A stretch of 64,000 nucleotides of DNA, taken from positions 64,718,927 through 64,782,926 of the forward strand of contig JASEVX010000003.1 in assembly GCA_031761405.1 (NCBI GenBank), written 5' to 3'. A model generated the notes under the pieces. That model saw only the letters and a program-made list of their open reading frames with translations. It did not search any database and was not told where the DNA came from. Each line of letters begins with the position of its first letter. The first letter of the stretch is position 1. A program made the translations under genes and the position numbers. Shown in pieces: positions 43,807 to 57,300 of the stretch. The stretch comes from Serripes groenlandicus (Eukaryota > Mollusca > Bivalvia > Cardiida > Cardiidae).

Positions 43807-44322
43807 TTAACCCTTTCCCTCATACAACAATTCTGCAGCAGACGACTTTGAACGTATTTTATAAAAAAATAGAAAATCTCCACAATTGAATGGATAACCT
43901 ATGACAAAAAGTGGAAAACATTGTGTAAAAAGGAGAAATTGCACGTTTTGTGCAATTCTTTTGTCACTATGTTTTCAAAAAGCCGTCTGCTGCAGAGGCG
44001 TTAGAAAGCGTCTATATGAGGGAAAGGGTTAAGCTCCACTGGTTCATTTCCTCCATGCCAGATGCATCAAAATACATCTGAAAGTGTGATAAGGTTAACC
44101 CTTTCCCACATATAGACGCTTTCTGATGCTACTGCTGCAGACATCTTTTGGAAACATTGTGACCAAAGGAGAAATTGCTTCTTTTCTCCTTTTGCCACAA
44201 TGTTTCTATTTTTGTTTTCAGTAATTATACTTTCATTTATAGATTTTTCATTTTCCATGTTATATCCTAGATGTTTTAAAAGTCGTCTGCTGCAGATTTG
44301 CTGTATGTGGGAAAGGGTACTG
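43807..44322. mobile_element. Two MITE copies in opposite orientation
   Basis: 43807-44032 (TTAACCCTTTCCCTCATACA to TATGAGGGAAAGGGTTAA) and 44095-44322 (TTAACCCTTTCCCACATATA to GTATGTGGGAAAGGGTAC). Confidence -1.
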
Positions 44323-44344
44323 CATAACTGCATTGAAAACAGCA

Positions 44345-44985
44345 TAAGTTGAAAAATGACTTGTTGTTACAAGGCTGAAAATGTTGTTGGAAAAGGAGAA
44401 ATTGCTTGCTTTGAGCCATTTTCTTTTTTCCCTTGAAATGTTTGAACAACATGCTTGGTGAATTACATAAATTATATTAAATTTACCAATTTCTGTATTT
44501 TAGGATTCTTAGTCGTCTGCTGCCAAAGGTTATATCGAGGGCTTGGCGTGAAATACATGTTTTATCCTCTTCCAAGTTATATAAATAACTTGAGAAAAGA
44601 ATTGAAAAACTAGACAAATGAAAGTACAATTTTGACAGTTTTCAACATTCAGAAAAAATCAACTGCTTCAAAAATATTATGTCAGAATTGTAACATCTGG
44701 AAAATAGGAATTGATGAAATTATTGTTGAGAAAGAGGAAATGATTAATTTCTCCTTTGTTCACAATGTAACAATATTGTCATTTGTTGTCTGCTGGACAG
44801 AGCAGCAGTAAAGAGTCATCTGTATAGTGACCTTAGAAACAGACCACATTGATGCCTTTCCTCAAGACAACTTTTGAACATATTGTGGGCAATTTCTCCT
44901 TTTGCCACACTGTTTTCAAACGTATTCAATAGTTTTACTTTCGTCTATAGAGATGTGTATTGTTTTGCCAGATGTTTTCATCCTG
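44345..44985. other. Degraded MITE remnants
   Basis: Only scattered MITE-like motifs (GAGAAATTGCTTGCTTTGAG, TTCTCCTTTTGCCACACTG, GTCGTCTGCTGC) without termini. No coding evidence. Confidence -1.
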
Positions 44986-44989
44986 CAGT

Positions 44990-45190
44990 TCAGTTCTGCA
45001 GCAGACGACTTTGAACATATTTGGTCAAAAAATAGTAGATCTCTATAATTGAATGGATAACCTATGACTAAAAGTGGAAAACATTGTGGCAAAGGGAGAA
45101 ATTGCTCGTTTGAGCAATTTCTTCTTTTGTCACTATGTTTTCAAAAAGCTGTCTGTTGCAGAGGCATGTAAATGAGGGAAAGGGTTATAT
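44990..45190 (-). mobile_element. MITE forming the start of the mrpl44 3' UTR
   Basis: TTCTGCAGCAGACGACTTTG to AATGAGGGAAAGGGTTAT; the left TTAA end is lost. Its right end lies about 8 bp from the mrpl44 stop codon (45198-45200), so the transcript must run into it. Confidence -1.
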
Positions 45191-45197
45191 CAGGGAG

Positions 45198-45397
45198 CTA
45201 TTCAACAGCTTGGGTTCTCCTTGTTCTTAAATTCAACACTTCTTTCTCAGACTTATTCACTCTGTCAATATCAAACTGAATACTTCTGGCACAATCTCCC
45301 AATAACAATGGAGGTCTACTGTCTGCTAGGTTCATAAGGTTTTTTAGAGCATCTCTGGCTGCCAATTCTTCTGCAATAAGCTGTGTCTCCCCAGGTG
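45198..45397 (-). CDS. mrpl44: mrpl44 terminal coding exon
   Basis: Acceptor CCCCCAACAG after a pyrimidine run. Two bases complete Ser, then PGETQLIAEELAARDALKNL, the last helix of the dsRNA-binding domain, then a polar tail ending RTRRTQAVE and TAG at 45198-45200. MITE sequence starts within about 10 bp after the stop, so the 3' UTR is transposon-derived. Confidence -1.
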
Positions 45398-48300
45398 CTG
45401 TTGGGGGAAAAACATATTACAAATATTAACCCTTAAAAACAATTGAGTAATTGTTTGGCGTCTGAAGCAACGTTCAACAATTTTAGTTATATCACGGCGT
45501 CTCCTGGGTAAGTTACCAGTACTACTGGGCCATTTATCCTGACACCAGTCAGTAGGTTATATCACGGCGTCTCCTGGGTAAGTTACCAGTACTACTGGGC
45601 CATTTATCCTTACACCAGTCAGTCAGTTATATCACGGCGTCTCCTGAATAAGTTACCAGTACTACTGGGCTATTTATCCTTACACCAGTCAGTCAGTAAA
45701 TCACGGCGTCTCCTGGGTAAGTTACCAGTACTTCTGGGCCATTTATCCTTACACCAGTCAGTCAGTTATATCACGGCGTCTCCTGGGTAAGTTACCAGTA
45801 CTACTGGGCCATTTATCCTGACACTCGCCAGTCAGTCGTAATGCTAACGCTGCAATCCAGAGCGCCAAGAAGAGCAGCCATTACTACCATATTTAAAGTC
45901 TTTAGTATGACTCGGCCGGGAATCAAACCCGCAAATCCGGCACTCGAGGCTGATGCTCTACTCTACCACTACACCCCCGAGGTGGTCACCTTGACAACGA
46001 ATCTGCGGCAGACAACTTTGAAAACATCTACGCTTAAAATATATATAAAATCATAATCATAAATATATGAATGTGTAAATCATTGATTAGAGATGAAAAC
46101 ATTGTAGCTAATTATGAGCAATTTCCATTTGCTACAATGCTTTCACCTGCATCTGCTAGAGGGAAAGCGTTATTATCCCCTCGTCAAACAAAGTTTGAGA
46201 GGGGATAATGATATAGTAACGGGGCTGTCCGTTTGTGCGTCCTTCCGTAACAACCTTGTGACCACTCTACACTGAACATCCTTTGACCGATCTTAACCAA
46301 CCTTGGTATACAGTTAGTATATGGCAAGGTCTAGAAGCCTATTTATTTTCAAGGTCATACGGTCAAGGTCAATGTCAAAATCGGACTTTCCGTCCGTAAC
46401 AACCTTGTGACCTCTCTACACTGAACATCCTTTGACTGATCTTAACCAAACGTGGTATACAGTTAGTATATGGCATGGTCTAGAAGCCTATTTATTTTCA
46501 AGGTCATACGGTCAAGGTCAAAATTTGACTTTCACTATTTTCCCATATAACAACCTTGTGACCACTCTACATTGAACATCCTTTGACCGATCTTAACCAA
46601 ACTTGATTTACTGTTTGTATATGGCAAGGTCTAGAAGCCTATTTATTTTAAAGGTCATAGGGTCAAGGTCAATGTCAAAATGGGACTTTCCGTCCATAAC
46701 CTTGTGACCACTCTACACTGAACATCCTTTGACTGATCTTAACCAAACTTGGTATACAGTTAGTATATGGCAAGGTCTAGAAGCCTGATCTTGATCACAA
46801 GAGAACTCGATGTGATGATTAAATACCGAGGGGATGCATCCGCTTTGCGGTGCCCTTGTTATAAATAGACCCTGGATGAAATGCTCAACTCTGTTGGTCG
46901 ATGGGAAAGCTTGACAATTCTGAAGCAGACGACTTTGAACATATTTTGTCAAACAAAAGAAAATCTCTCTAATTGAATGGATAACCTATGACCAAAAGTG
47001 GAAAACATTGTGGCAAAAGGAGAAATTGCTTGTTTTGTACGCCCCTTTCAACAATAGCAACAAAGCAGGCAACTTGAAAATAACCATATCAGGAAACGAG
47101 CTACAGAGCAGTTAACTAGTCTTTACCCACCTATATATCTCCTATTACTCAAGCAAATTCTGTGTTGTAGGTACTCAAAAGAATCATCTCATAGAGTGTC
47201 AAATGAAGGTTTTGTAATTTGAGATACTCGCCCTATCTTGAGCTCTGATACAGCTATCGAAATTTAGTCCTTTGTCATACATAATTAACCTGCAGCCGAC
47301 AACTTTAAAAACACCTTGGGAGAAATCGCTCTAAATGAAAGTACAATTTTAGATTATGTACAGTGGAAAATCTTGTGGGAAAAGTAGAAATTGCTTATCA
47401 GAAAACAAAATTTCTCGTCGTCTGCTGCAAAAACCTTAAATTGTGTCATTATGTGGACAAGCCTGAAATCAAACTTACATTTTCCAATCAGTTTTTTATC
47501 ACTATATATTCCCACGTTGTACACGGCCATTATTGTATTTCTCGCCGAGGTCGATAACATTCGTGCTTCCGGTGGTCCACGACCTTGACTCTCAAGAATT
47601 CCCGCTAAAACACCTACAGGGTTATCTACCCTCCATATCTCACTGATGTTTTTACCATTCAATTGCGGGACAATGAAGTCAAGTACAAAGAACTTGGCTC
47701 GCTCCTCTCCCTGAAATTTAGATTCAGCCATTTGTTATTCAATTCAAAAAGTGCTTAGCGTATCTAATTCTTCCCTAATGCGGACAGTTTTTGAGGACTG
47801 CAAATGGAAAACAAATAAATTGCTTATACAAAGCAACAGGACAAGAGTGTTTAATTAACCCTTTTCCTCATATAGACGCTTTCTGACGCCTCTGCAGCAG
47901 ACGGCTTTTTGAAAACATAGTGACAAAAGAAGAAATTGCTCAAAATGAGCAATATTTCCCTTTGCCACAATGTTTTCCGCTTTTAGTCATAGGTTATCCA
48001 TTTAATTATAGAGATTTTCTATTTTTAGACAAAATATGTTCAAAGTCGTCTGCTGCAGAATTTTCGTATGAGGGAAAGGGTTAAAGCAGATGGCGTTTTG
48101 AAAACATAGTGACAAAAGAAGAAATTGCACAGAACGTGCAATTTCTCCTTTTGTCACAATGTTTTCCACTTTTAGTCATAGGTTATCCATCTGACAAAAT
48201 ATGTTCAAAGTCGTCTGCTGCAGAATTTTCGTATGAGGGAAAGGTTTAACTCTTTCATCAGCAACGGCAATATTGAGTTTTCATAAAATATTCCAAAACA

Positions 48301-51300
48301 TGAACAATGGTGTCGCTCTGATTTTGAGGGAAAAGGATAAAGGAAACTATGTCATCTGAAAACATTTAATACATAAAACCAATTTAATCTAAACATAGCA
48401 GACGATTAATTGTTTGGTGTTTTACGCTGCTTTCAACATTTTTTCAGTTATAACATAGCACTTCCTGGGCGAGCTACCAGTACTTCTGGTCCATTTATCC
48501 TTACACCAGACAGTAAGTCGTCATGCTAACCCAGCAACCTTGAGCGCCAAGGAGGGCAGCCATTGCTACCATTTTTAAAGTCATTGGTATGACCCGGCTG
48601 GGGAACAAACCCACATCCGAGATGGAGGCTCTACCACTACACCACCGAGGCAGTGCATAGAAAGTGATCTTGACGTGTCATCCTGCGAACAGAAATAAAA
48701 GACCAAGACGGCCCTAAATTAATTAACCCTTTCCCTCATAGGACAACTCTGCAGCAGACGACTTTGTACATACTTTGTCAAATAAAATAGAAAATCTCTA
48801 TAATTGAATGGATAACCTATGACTAAAAGTGGAAAACATTGTGGCAAAAGGAGAAATTGCTCGTTTTGAGCAATTTCTTCTTTTGTCACTATGTTTTCAA
48901 AAAGCTGTCTGCTGTAGAGGCTTCAGAAAGCGTCTATATGAGGGAAAGGGTTAACTGAGACTCTGAGTTATAGTATAGTACATGTATGTCTTAACTATGT
49001 CAGGCAAATGTCTCAGTGAGATGATTATATTGAGTTCCCACAACATAGGGTTAGGTTGAGTCATGAGAGAAACAATAGGTGAGAAAGAGAGACCGTCCTA
49101 TGGTGTCCTACTCCTTATCGAGTCCTATGGTAGATTGGTTACCTTCCCTGATATCACCCTATCCCTTTCCCTTATATAGACGCATTCCGACGCCTCGGCA
49201 GCAGACAGCTTTTTGAAAAGATGGCGACAAAAGAAGAAATTGCTCAAAACGAGCAATTTCTCCTTTTGTCTCCATGTTTTCAACTCTATTCAATTATTGT
49301 ACTTTCATTTACAGAGATTTTTTCATATTTTTTCTAGATCTTTTCAAAGTCGTCTGCTGCAGAATTGTTGTACGTGGGAAAGGTTTTCCGAGTCTTCAGA
49401 GGACTCTCTATTCCCAGTGTGTAGAACAACCGCTATTTAAAGCGCCCCTGATACATGAAAAAAACTTAGCAGGTAATTTCAGAGAAAGGGTTTATTTACC
49501 TTTGAACGCAGTATTGCGCCAATTACAGCTAAAAATGTTGTTACATACTCCAAGTCCGTTGGAGGATAAATCTGTAAAAAGAAATAAAAAAAAATTAGTA
49601 TACATATTTCTCTGTCTGGCTATGAAGATCTATAATTAACTTTTAAAAAGTGCATTTCATGCATCTACAGCACCTTATGAAAACAAGAGGGCCATGATGG
49701 CTCTGGATCACTTAACTGAGTTATGCAATATGATTTGTAATGCAGTCAGGTAAGCTAATACAAGAGACCCAATGTCAAGTATAGCTCCACTTGCCACAAG
49801 GGCGAAATAACCTAACCAATGTTGTCTGTCTTTTGACAAATTAATATGACATGAGGAAACTGTTAGGTCTGTTTCAGATAAGAAGATTTTCTAAGTTTTC
49901 CTATATCTGTCAAATGTAAAACAGGTGACTGCCATGGCGGGTCAAATTTTGAACCCAGGGGCATTATTTTAATAATCTTGGTAGATGACCACTAGACATT
50001 GCTGCAAACCAAATATCTAAAACAAGAGGGCCATGATGGCCCTTGAATCGCTCACCTGATTATTTTTTTTTTTTCACTTTAGCTATATAAGCCTCGCCCC
50101 ATGGCAGCCATAGTTTCCGACCAATCAACTTCGCTTGAAGGAATCTGATAGAGGGTCACCCTAGGAACATTTCTACAAAATTATTTGAAAATCGGCCAGA
50201 TACTTTTGGAGGAGAAGATTTTTTAGGTTTTCACTATAGCCATATAATGCAAAATAGCCCTGCCTACTGGCGGCCATGTTTTTTGACCAATCAACATGGC
50301 TACACTTTTGGAGAAGAAGATTTTTTAAGTTTGCACTATAGCCATATAAGGCAAAATAGCCCCCCCCCCCCTGGCGGCCATGTTTATCGACCAATCAACA
50401 TGGCTTCAAGGAATCTGATAGAGGGTCACCCAAGGAACATTTCTACAAAATCATTTGAAAATCAGCCTGACACTTTCGGAGGAGAAGATTTTTTAAGTTT
50501 TCACTATAGCCATATAAGGCAAAATAGCCCCGCCCCCCTGTCGGCCATGTTTTTTTACCAATCAACATGGCTTGAAGGAATCTGGTAGAGGGTCATCCAA
50601 GGAACATTTCTACAAAATTATTTGAAAATCTGCCAACCAGCTTGGGAGAAGAAGAATTTTGAAGTTTTTTTCGTTTTGTTGCCATGGAAACAAGAATTCT
50701 GCATGGATCCCAAAACATTTGAAGAAATTCTGGTGAGGTCATTAAGAGGATGCTTTCTGTGAAGTTTCATCCCAATTGACCCACTGGTTACTGAGGAGAA
50801 GATGTTGAAGATTTTTTAAGTTTATACTTTGGCCATTTAAGGCAAAATAGCCCCCGCCCCCTGGCGGCCATGTTTTTCGACCAATCAACATTGCTTGAAG
50901 GAATCTGATAGAGGGTCACCCAAGGAACATTTCTACAAAATTATTTGAAAATCGGCCTGACACTTATGGAGGAGAAGATTTTTTAAGTTTTCATTATAGC
51001 CATAAAAGGCAAAATAGCCCCGCCCCCTGGCGGCCATGTTTTTTTACCAATCAACATGGCTTGAAGGAATCTGATAGAGGATCACCCAAGGAACATTTCT
51101 ACAAAATTATTTGAAAATCGGCCTGACACTTTTGGAGGAGAAGATTTTTTAAGTTTGCACTATAGCCATATAAGGCAAAATAGCCCCGCCCCCCCTGGCG
51201 GCCATGTTTTTCGACCAATCAACATGGCTTGAAGGAATCTGATAGAGGGTCACCCAAGGAACATTTCTACAAAATTATTTGAAAATCAGCCTGACACTTT

Positions 51301-54300
51301 CGGAGGAGAAGATTTTTTAAGTTTTCACTATAGCCATATAAGGCAAAATAGCCCCGCCCCCCCTGGCGGCCATGTTTTTCGACCAATCAACACGGCTTGA
51401 AGGAATCTGATAGAGGGTCATCCAAGGAACATTTCTACAAAATTATTTGAAAATCTGCCAACCAATTCGGGAGAAGAAGAATTTTGAAGTTTTTTCGGTT
51501 TCGTTGCCATGGAAACCAGAATTTTGCATGGATCCCAAAAATTTGAAGGAATTCTGGTGAGATCATTGAGAGGATGCTTTCTGTGAAGTTTCATCCAAAT
51601 TGACCCACTGGTTACTGAGGAGAAGAAGTTGACGCACGACGCACGACGGACGACGGACAAAAGGCGATCACAATAACTCACCTTGAGCAAAGCTCAGGTG
51701 AGCTAAAAAGTGTATGTTTGTGGGAAAAGGGTCCATAATACAGATCTTTTAGAGTATGATATTTTAAATAACGGATTTGTATAGCTATTTCATCATGTGT
51801 GTGTGTTTGACATAAATATTTTCAAAAAGACACAGTGAGTGACTTACACTTGAATGAATAATGTCGGTGTATCCAAAGTTGGTGGTAAGAAACAACAGAG
51901 TAAATATTTAAATGAAGACATAGCGACTTACACTGGAATGAATAATGTCGGTGTATCCAAAGTTGGTGGTAAGAAACAACAGAGTAAATATTTAAATGAA
52001 GACATAGCGACTTACACTTGAATCAATAATGTCGGTGTATCCAAAGTTGGTGGTAAGAAACAACAGAGTAAATATTTAAATGAAGACATAGCGACTTACA
52101 CTTGAATCAATAATGTCGGTGTATCCAAAGTTGGTGGTAAGAAACAACAGAGTAAATATTTAAATGAAGACATAGCGACTTACACTTGAATCAATAATGT
52201 CGGTGTATCCAAAGTTGGTGGTAAGAAACAACAGAGTAAATATTTAAATGAAGACATAGCGACTTACACTTGAATCAATAATGTCGGTGTATCCAAAGTT
52301 GGTGGTAAGAAACAACAGAGTAAATATTTAAATGAAGACATAGCGACTTACACTTGAATCAATAATGTCGGTGTATCCAAAGTTGGTGGTAAGAAACAAC
52401 AGAGTAAATATTTAAATGAAGACATAGCGACTTACACTTGAATCAATAATGTCGGCGTATCCAAAGTTGGTGGTAAGAAACAACAGAGTAAATATTTAAA
52501 TGAAGACATAGCGACTTACACTTGAATCAATAATGTCGGCGTATCCAAAGTTGGTGGTAAGAAACAACAGAGTAAATATTTAAATGAAGACATAGCGACT
52601 TACACTTGAATCAATAATGTCGGCGTATCCAAAGTTGGTGGTAAGAAACAACAGAGTAAATATTTAAATGAAGACATAGCGACTTACACTTGAATCAATA
52701 ATGTCGGCGTATCCAAAGTTGGTGGTAAGAAACAACAGAGTAAATATTTAAATGAAGACATAGCGACTTACACTTGAATCAATAATGTCGGCGTATCCAA
52801 AGTTGGTGGTAAGAAACAACAGAGTAAATATTTAAATGAAGACATAGCGACTTACACTTGAATCAATAATGTCGGTGTATCCAAAGTTGGTGGTAAGAAA
52901 CAACAGAGTAAATATTTAAATGAAGACATAGCGACTTACACTTGAATCAATAATGTCGGCGTATCCAAAGTTGGTGGTAAGAAACAACAGAGTAAATATT
53001 TAAATGAAGACATAGCGACTTACACTTGAATCAATAATGTCGGCGTATCCAAAGTTGGTGGTAAGAAACAACAGAGTAAATATTTAAATGAAGACATAGC
53101 GACTTACACTTGAATCAATAATGTCGGTGTATCCAAAGTTGGTGGTAAGAAACAACAGAGTAAATATTTAAATGAAGACATAGCGACTTACACTTGAATC
53201 AATAATGTCGGTGTATCCAAAGTTGGTGGTAAGAAACAACAGAGTAAATATTTAAATGAAGACATAGCGACTTACACTTGAATCAATAATGTCGGTGTAT
53301 CCAAAGTTGGTGGTAAGAAACAACAGAGTAAATATTTAAATGAAGACATAGCGACTTACACTTGAATCAATAATGTCGGTGTATCCAAAGTTGGTGGTAA
53401 GAAACAACAGAGTAAATATTTAAATGAAGACATAGCGACTTACACTTGAATCAATAATGTCGGTGTATCCAAAGTTGGTGGTAAGAAACAACAGAGTAAA
53501 TATTTAAATGAAGACATAGCGACTTACACTTGAATCAATAATGTCGGCGTATCCAAAGTTGGTGGCAAGAAACAACAGAGTAAATATTTAAATGAAGACA
53601 TAGCGACTTACACTTGAATCAATAATGTCGGTTAATCCAAAGTTGGTGGCAAGAAACAACAGAGTAAATATTTAAATGAAGACATAGCGACTTACACTTG
53701 AATCAATAATGTCGGTGTATCCAAAGTTGGTGGTAAGAAACAACAGAGTAAATATTTAAATGAAGACATAGCGACTTACACTTGAATCAATAATGTCGGC
53801 GTATCCAAAGTTGGTGGCAAGAAACAACAGAGTAAATATTTAAATGAAGACATAGCGACTTACACTTGAATCAATAATGTCGGTTAATCCAAAGTTGGTG
53901 GTAAGAAACAACAGAGTAAATATTTACATGAAGACATAGCGACTTACACTTGAATCAATAATGTCGGCGTATCCAAAGTTGGTGGTAAGAAACAACAGAG
54001 TAAATATTTAAATGAAGACATAGCGACTTACACTTGAATCAATAATGTCGGTTAATCCAAAGTTGGTGGCAAGAAACAACAGAGTAAATATTTAAATGAA
54101 GACATAGCGACTTACACTTGAATCAATAATGTCGGTGTATCCAAAGTTGGTGGTAAGAAACAACAGAGTAAATATTTAAATGAAGACATAGCGACTTACA
54201 CTTGAATCAATAATGTCGGTTAATCCAAAGTTGGTGGCAAGAAACAACAGAGTAAATATTTACATGAAGACATAGCGACTTACACTTGAATCAATAATGT

Positions 54301-57300
54301 CGGTGTATCCAAAGTTGGTGGTAAGAAACAACAGAGTAAATATTTAAATGAAGACATAGCGACTTACACTTGAATCAATAATGTCGGTGTATCCAAAGTT
54401 GGTGGTAAGAAACAACAGAGTAAATATTTAAATGAAGACATAGCGACTTACACTTGAATCAATAATGTCGGTGTATCCAAAGTTGGTGGCAAGAAACAAC
54501 AGAGTAAATATTTAAATGAAGACATAGCGACTTACACTTGAATCAATAATGTCGGTGTATCCAAAGTTGGTGGTAAGAAACAACAGAGTAAATATTTAAA
54601 TGAAGACATAGCGACTTACACTTGAATCAATAATGTCGGTGTATCCAAAGTTGGTGGTAAGAAACAACAGAGTAAATATTTAAATGAAGACATAGCGACT
54701 TACACTTGAATCAATAATGTCGGTTAATCCAAAGTTGGTGGCAAGAAACAACAGAGTATCGTCTGACAGCAAGTGATCACACACTGATCTGAAAACAAGA
54801 TTCAATCTAAGGTTAACCCTTTCCCATACATACAGACATACAGACGCTTTCTGACGCCGCTGCAGCTGATGACTTTTGAAAACACTGTGACAAAAAGAGA
54901 GATTGCTCCTAATGAGCAATATCTCCTTTCACCACAATGTTTTCAACCCTATTCAATAATTACTCGTTCACATATAGAAATTTTATATTTTTGCCTAGAT
55001 GTGTTCAATTTATGCTGCAGATTTGTTGTATGTGGGAAAGGGGTAAAGATGTTATGTTTGGTGGGAGGGAGGTGTAATCGGGCATCTTGATTGCCATCTA
55101 TGTAGATATTAGATGTTTGACCTTGCAAACATTATCTTCACTTTTTGAAGACAACATCTATTTTATACTCAACTAAATTTTATTTGGCAAGTTGACACAT
55201 AAGTGCCATTGGTGATTGACAAGTATATACATGTAAAGAATATGGCTTGAGCCAAAGCAAAAATACAATCAATTACATGATATATATACACAAATACAAA
55301 TACAACTTTAGATCAATACTAATATTGAGAAGAGAAGTACAATTATGTTGAGGTAACCAAGACTAATTTGTTCATGTATACTTTGGCAAATGATTTTTTG
55401 TTTATTAACCCTTTCCCTGATACGACAATTCTGCAGCAGACCACTTTGAACATATTTAGTCAAAACATAGAAAATCTCTATAATTGAATGGATAACCTAT
55501 GACTAAAAGTGGAAAACATTGTGGCAAAAAGAGGAATTGCTCGTTTTGAGCAATTTTTTCTTTTGTCACTATGATTTCAAAAGACCGTCTGCTGCAGAGG
55601 CGTCAGAAAGCGTCTATATGAGGGAAAGGGTTAAAATACACTATATTTTGATTCATACAATATTTTCTCAACTCTGGACACTTTTGAAATATTATTTGCA
55701 ATATCAATTTGAGCTTTTTTACTATTTGAAGATAAAAAGTTAATAAATCGAGAAAAAGAAGGCCATAAGGATGATAGATATTGTGTATGTATATTTCTAT
55801 AATTTTAACAAAAAGAAAAATATTCAGATTCTAAAACCTTTTGCGAACAAAAAAATGCATGTTCTATTGCTTTGTTTGATTCCTAAGTATCTGCCCATTT
55901 CAATCCCTAATTTATATCCAGAAATACTGTGGAGTATCAACTGATTGTCCTCTGAGCCCATACCATGTTTAAACATTTCTCTCATGAATACGCGATTTTC
56001 CAGCAGATGACTGAACATATTTTGTCAAAAAATAGAAACTCTCTATAATTGAATGGATAACCTATGACTGAAAGTGGAAAACATTGTGGCAATTGGAGAT
56101 ATTGCTCGTTCTGAACATCTTCTTTTGTCATTATGTTTTCAAAAAGCCGTCTGCTGCAGAGGCGTAAGAAAGCGTCAATATGAGGGAAAGGGTTAATGAG
56201 TCTGTGAAAAGTCTCCAACAAAGTGTTAACTGTCCCCCCTATGCAGGTAGAACAGCACTTTATGTGAAATCAGACAAAAACTACCATTGTGGCCACTCTC
56301 ATATAACCCTTTCCTCAAAGAGAAAATCTTAACCCTTTCCCACCTATAAATTAAAAGTAGCAGACATCTTTTGAAAACATTGTGGTGTAAAGGTGTAATT
56401 GATCATAACAAGCACTTTCTCCCTTTGCCACAAAGTTTACAACTTTATTCAATACTGATATTGCCATTTCTTGATATTTTCCACCCTGTGGCATAAAGGT
56501 TTTATAGCTGCAAGATCATTATATGTGGGAAAGACTTAAAAACATACTGGAAATATCTCTATATGAACTGAGTAGAAAACCTCGTGAGAAAATTCTTCAT
56601 TGTGAGAAATTTATCCTTTTCTTGCAATGTTTTCAAAATTCGTCTGATGTAATTTGTAAATGTATCAAAATTCATCTGCATGTTGGAACAGGTCAACCCT
56701 TTCCCATAAATAGATGCATTTTGTCGTCTCTACAGCAGACGACATTTGATTACATTGTGGCAAAAGAAGAATTTGCTCATAATGAGAAATTTCTCCTTTT
56801 TCCACAATGCATTCAACCCTATTCAATAATTACACTTTCATTTACATAGAATTTCCATATATGTATTTGCCAAGATGTTTTCAAAGTTGTCTGCTGCAGA
56901 TTTGTTGTATGTGGGAAAGGATTCATGCCAAAGTATTTGTCCTATGATTCTCTGTTTCAGTGTGACACTAATCATACTTCATTTGCTATGTTGGCACCCC
57001 CTGTACACCTTACCTTATTCCTTCTTCTAAAAAGTCCGGAAAAGAATATCTTAAATATGCTGCAATATATTTCCTGGCAACCTCTCGACCTGTGAATATA
57101 AAATACCAATACATAAAATAAGAGGGCAAGACTGATTTCAAACATGAAAAGTACCAACAAATTCAGTCAAGAAATTGTCATAAATCGCTGATACCTAATA
57201 GGCTATGCTATAAAATTATGTCACTTATTAAAAGAAAACACAATCATATTAACCCTTTTCCTCATACAGACACTTTCTGACACCTCTGCAGCAGACGGAT

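Noticed and set aside
47711..47731. ATG at 47731 as start of mrpl44
   Set aside because: It lies before the AAATTTCAG acceptor; the residues between are intron, and upstream exons with matching phase exist.
54680..54919. 79-codon - strand frame as an independent gene
   Set aside because: It is mrpl44 exon 4 extended into flanking intron and MITE; only 54704-54788 is coding.
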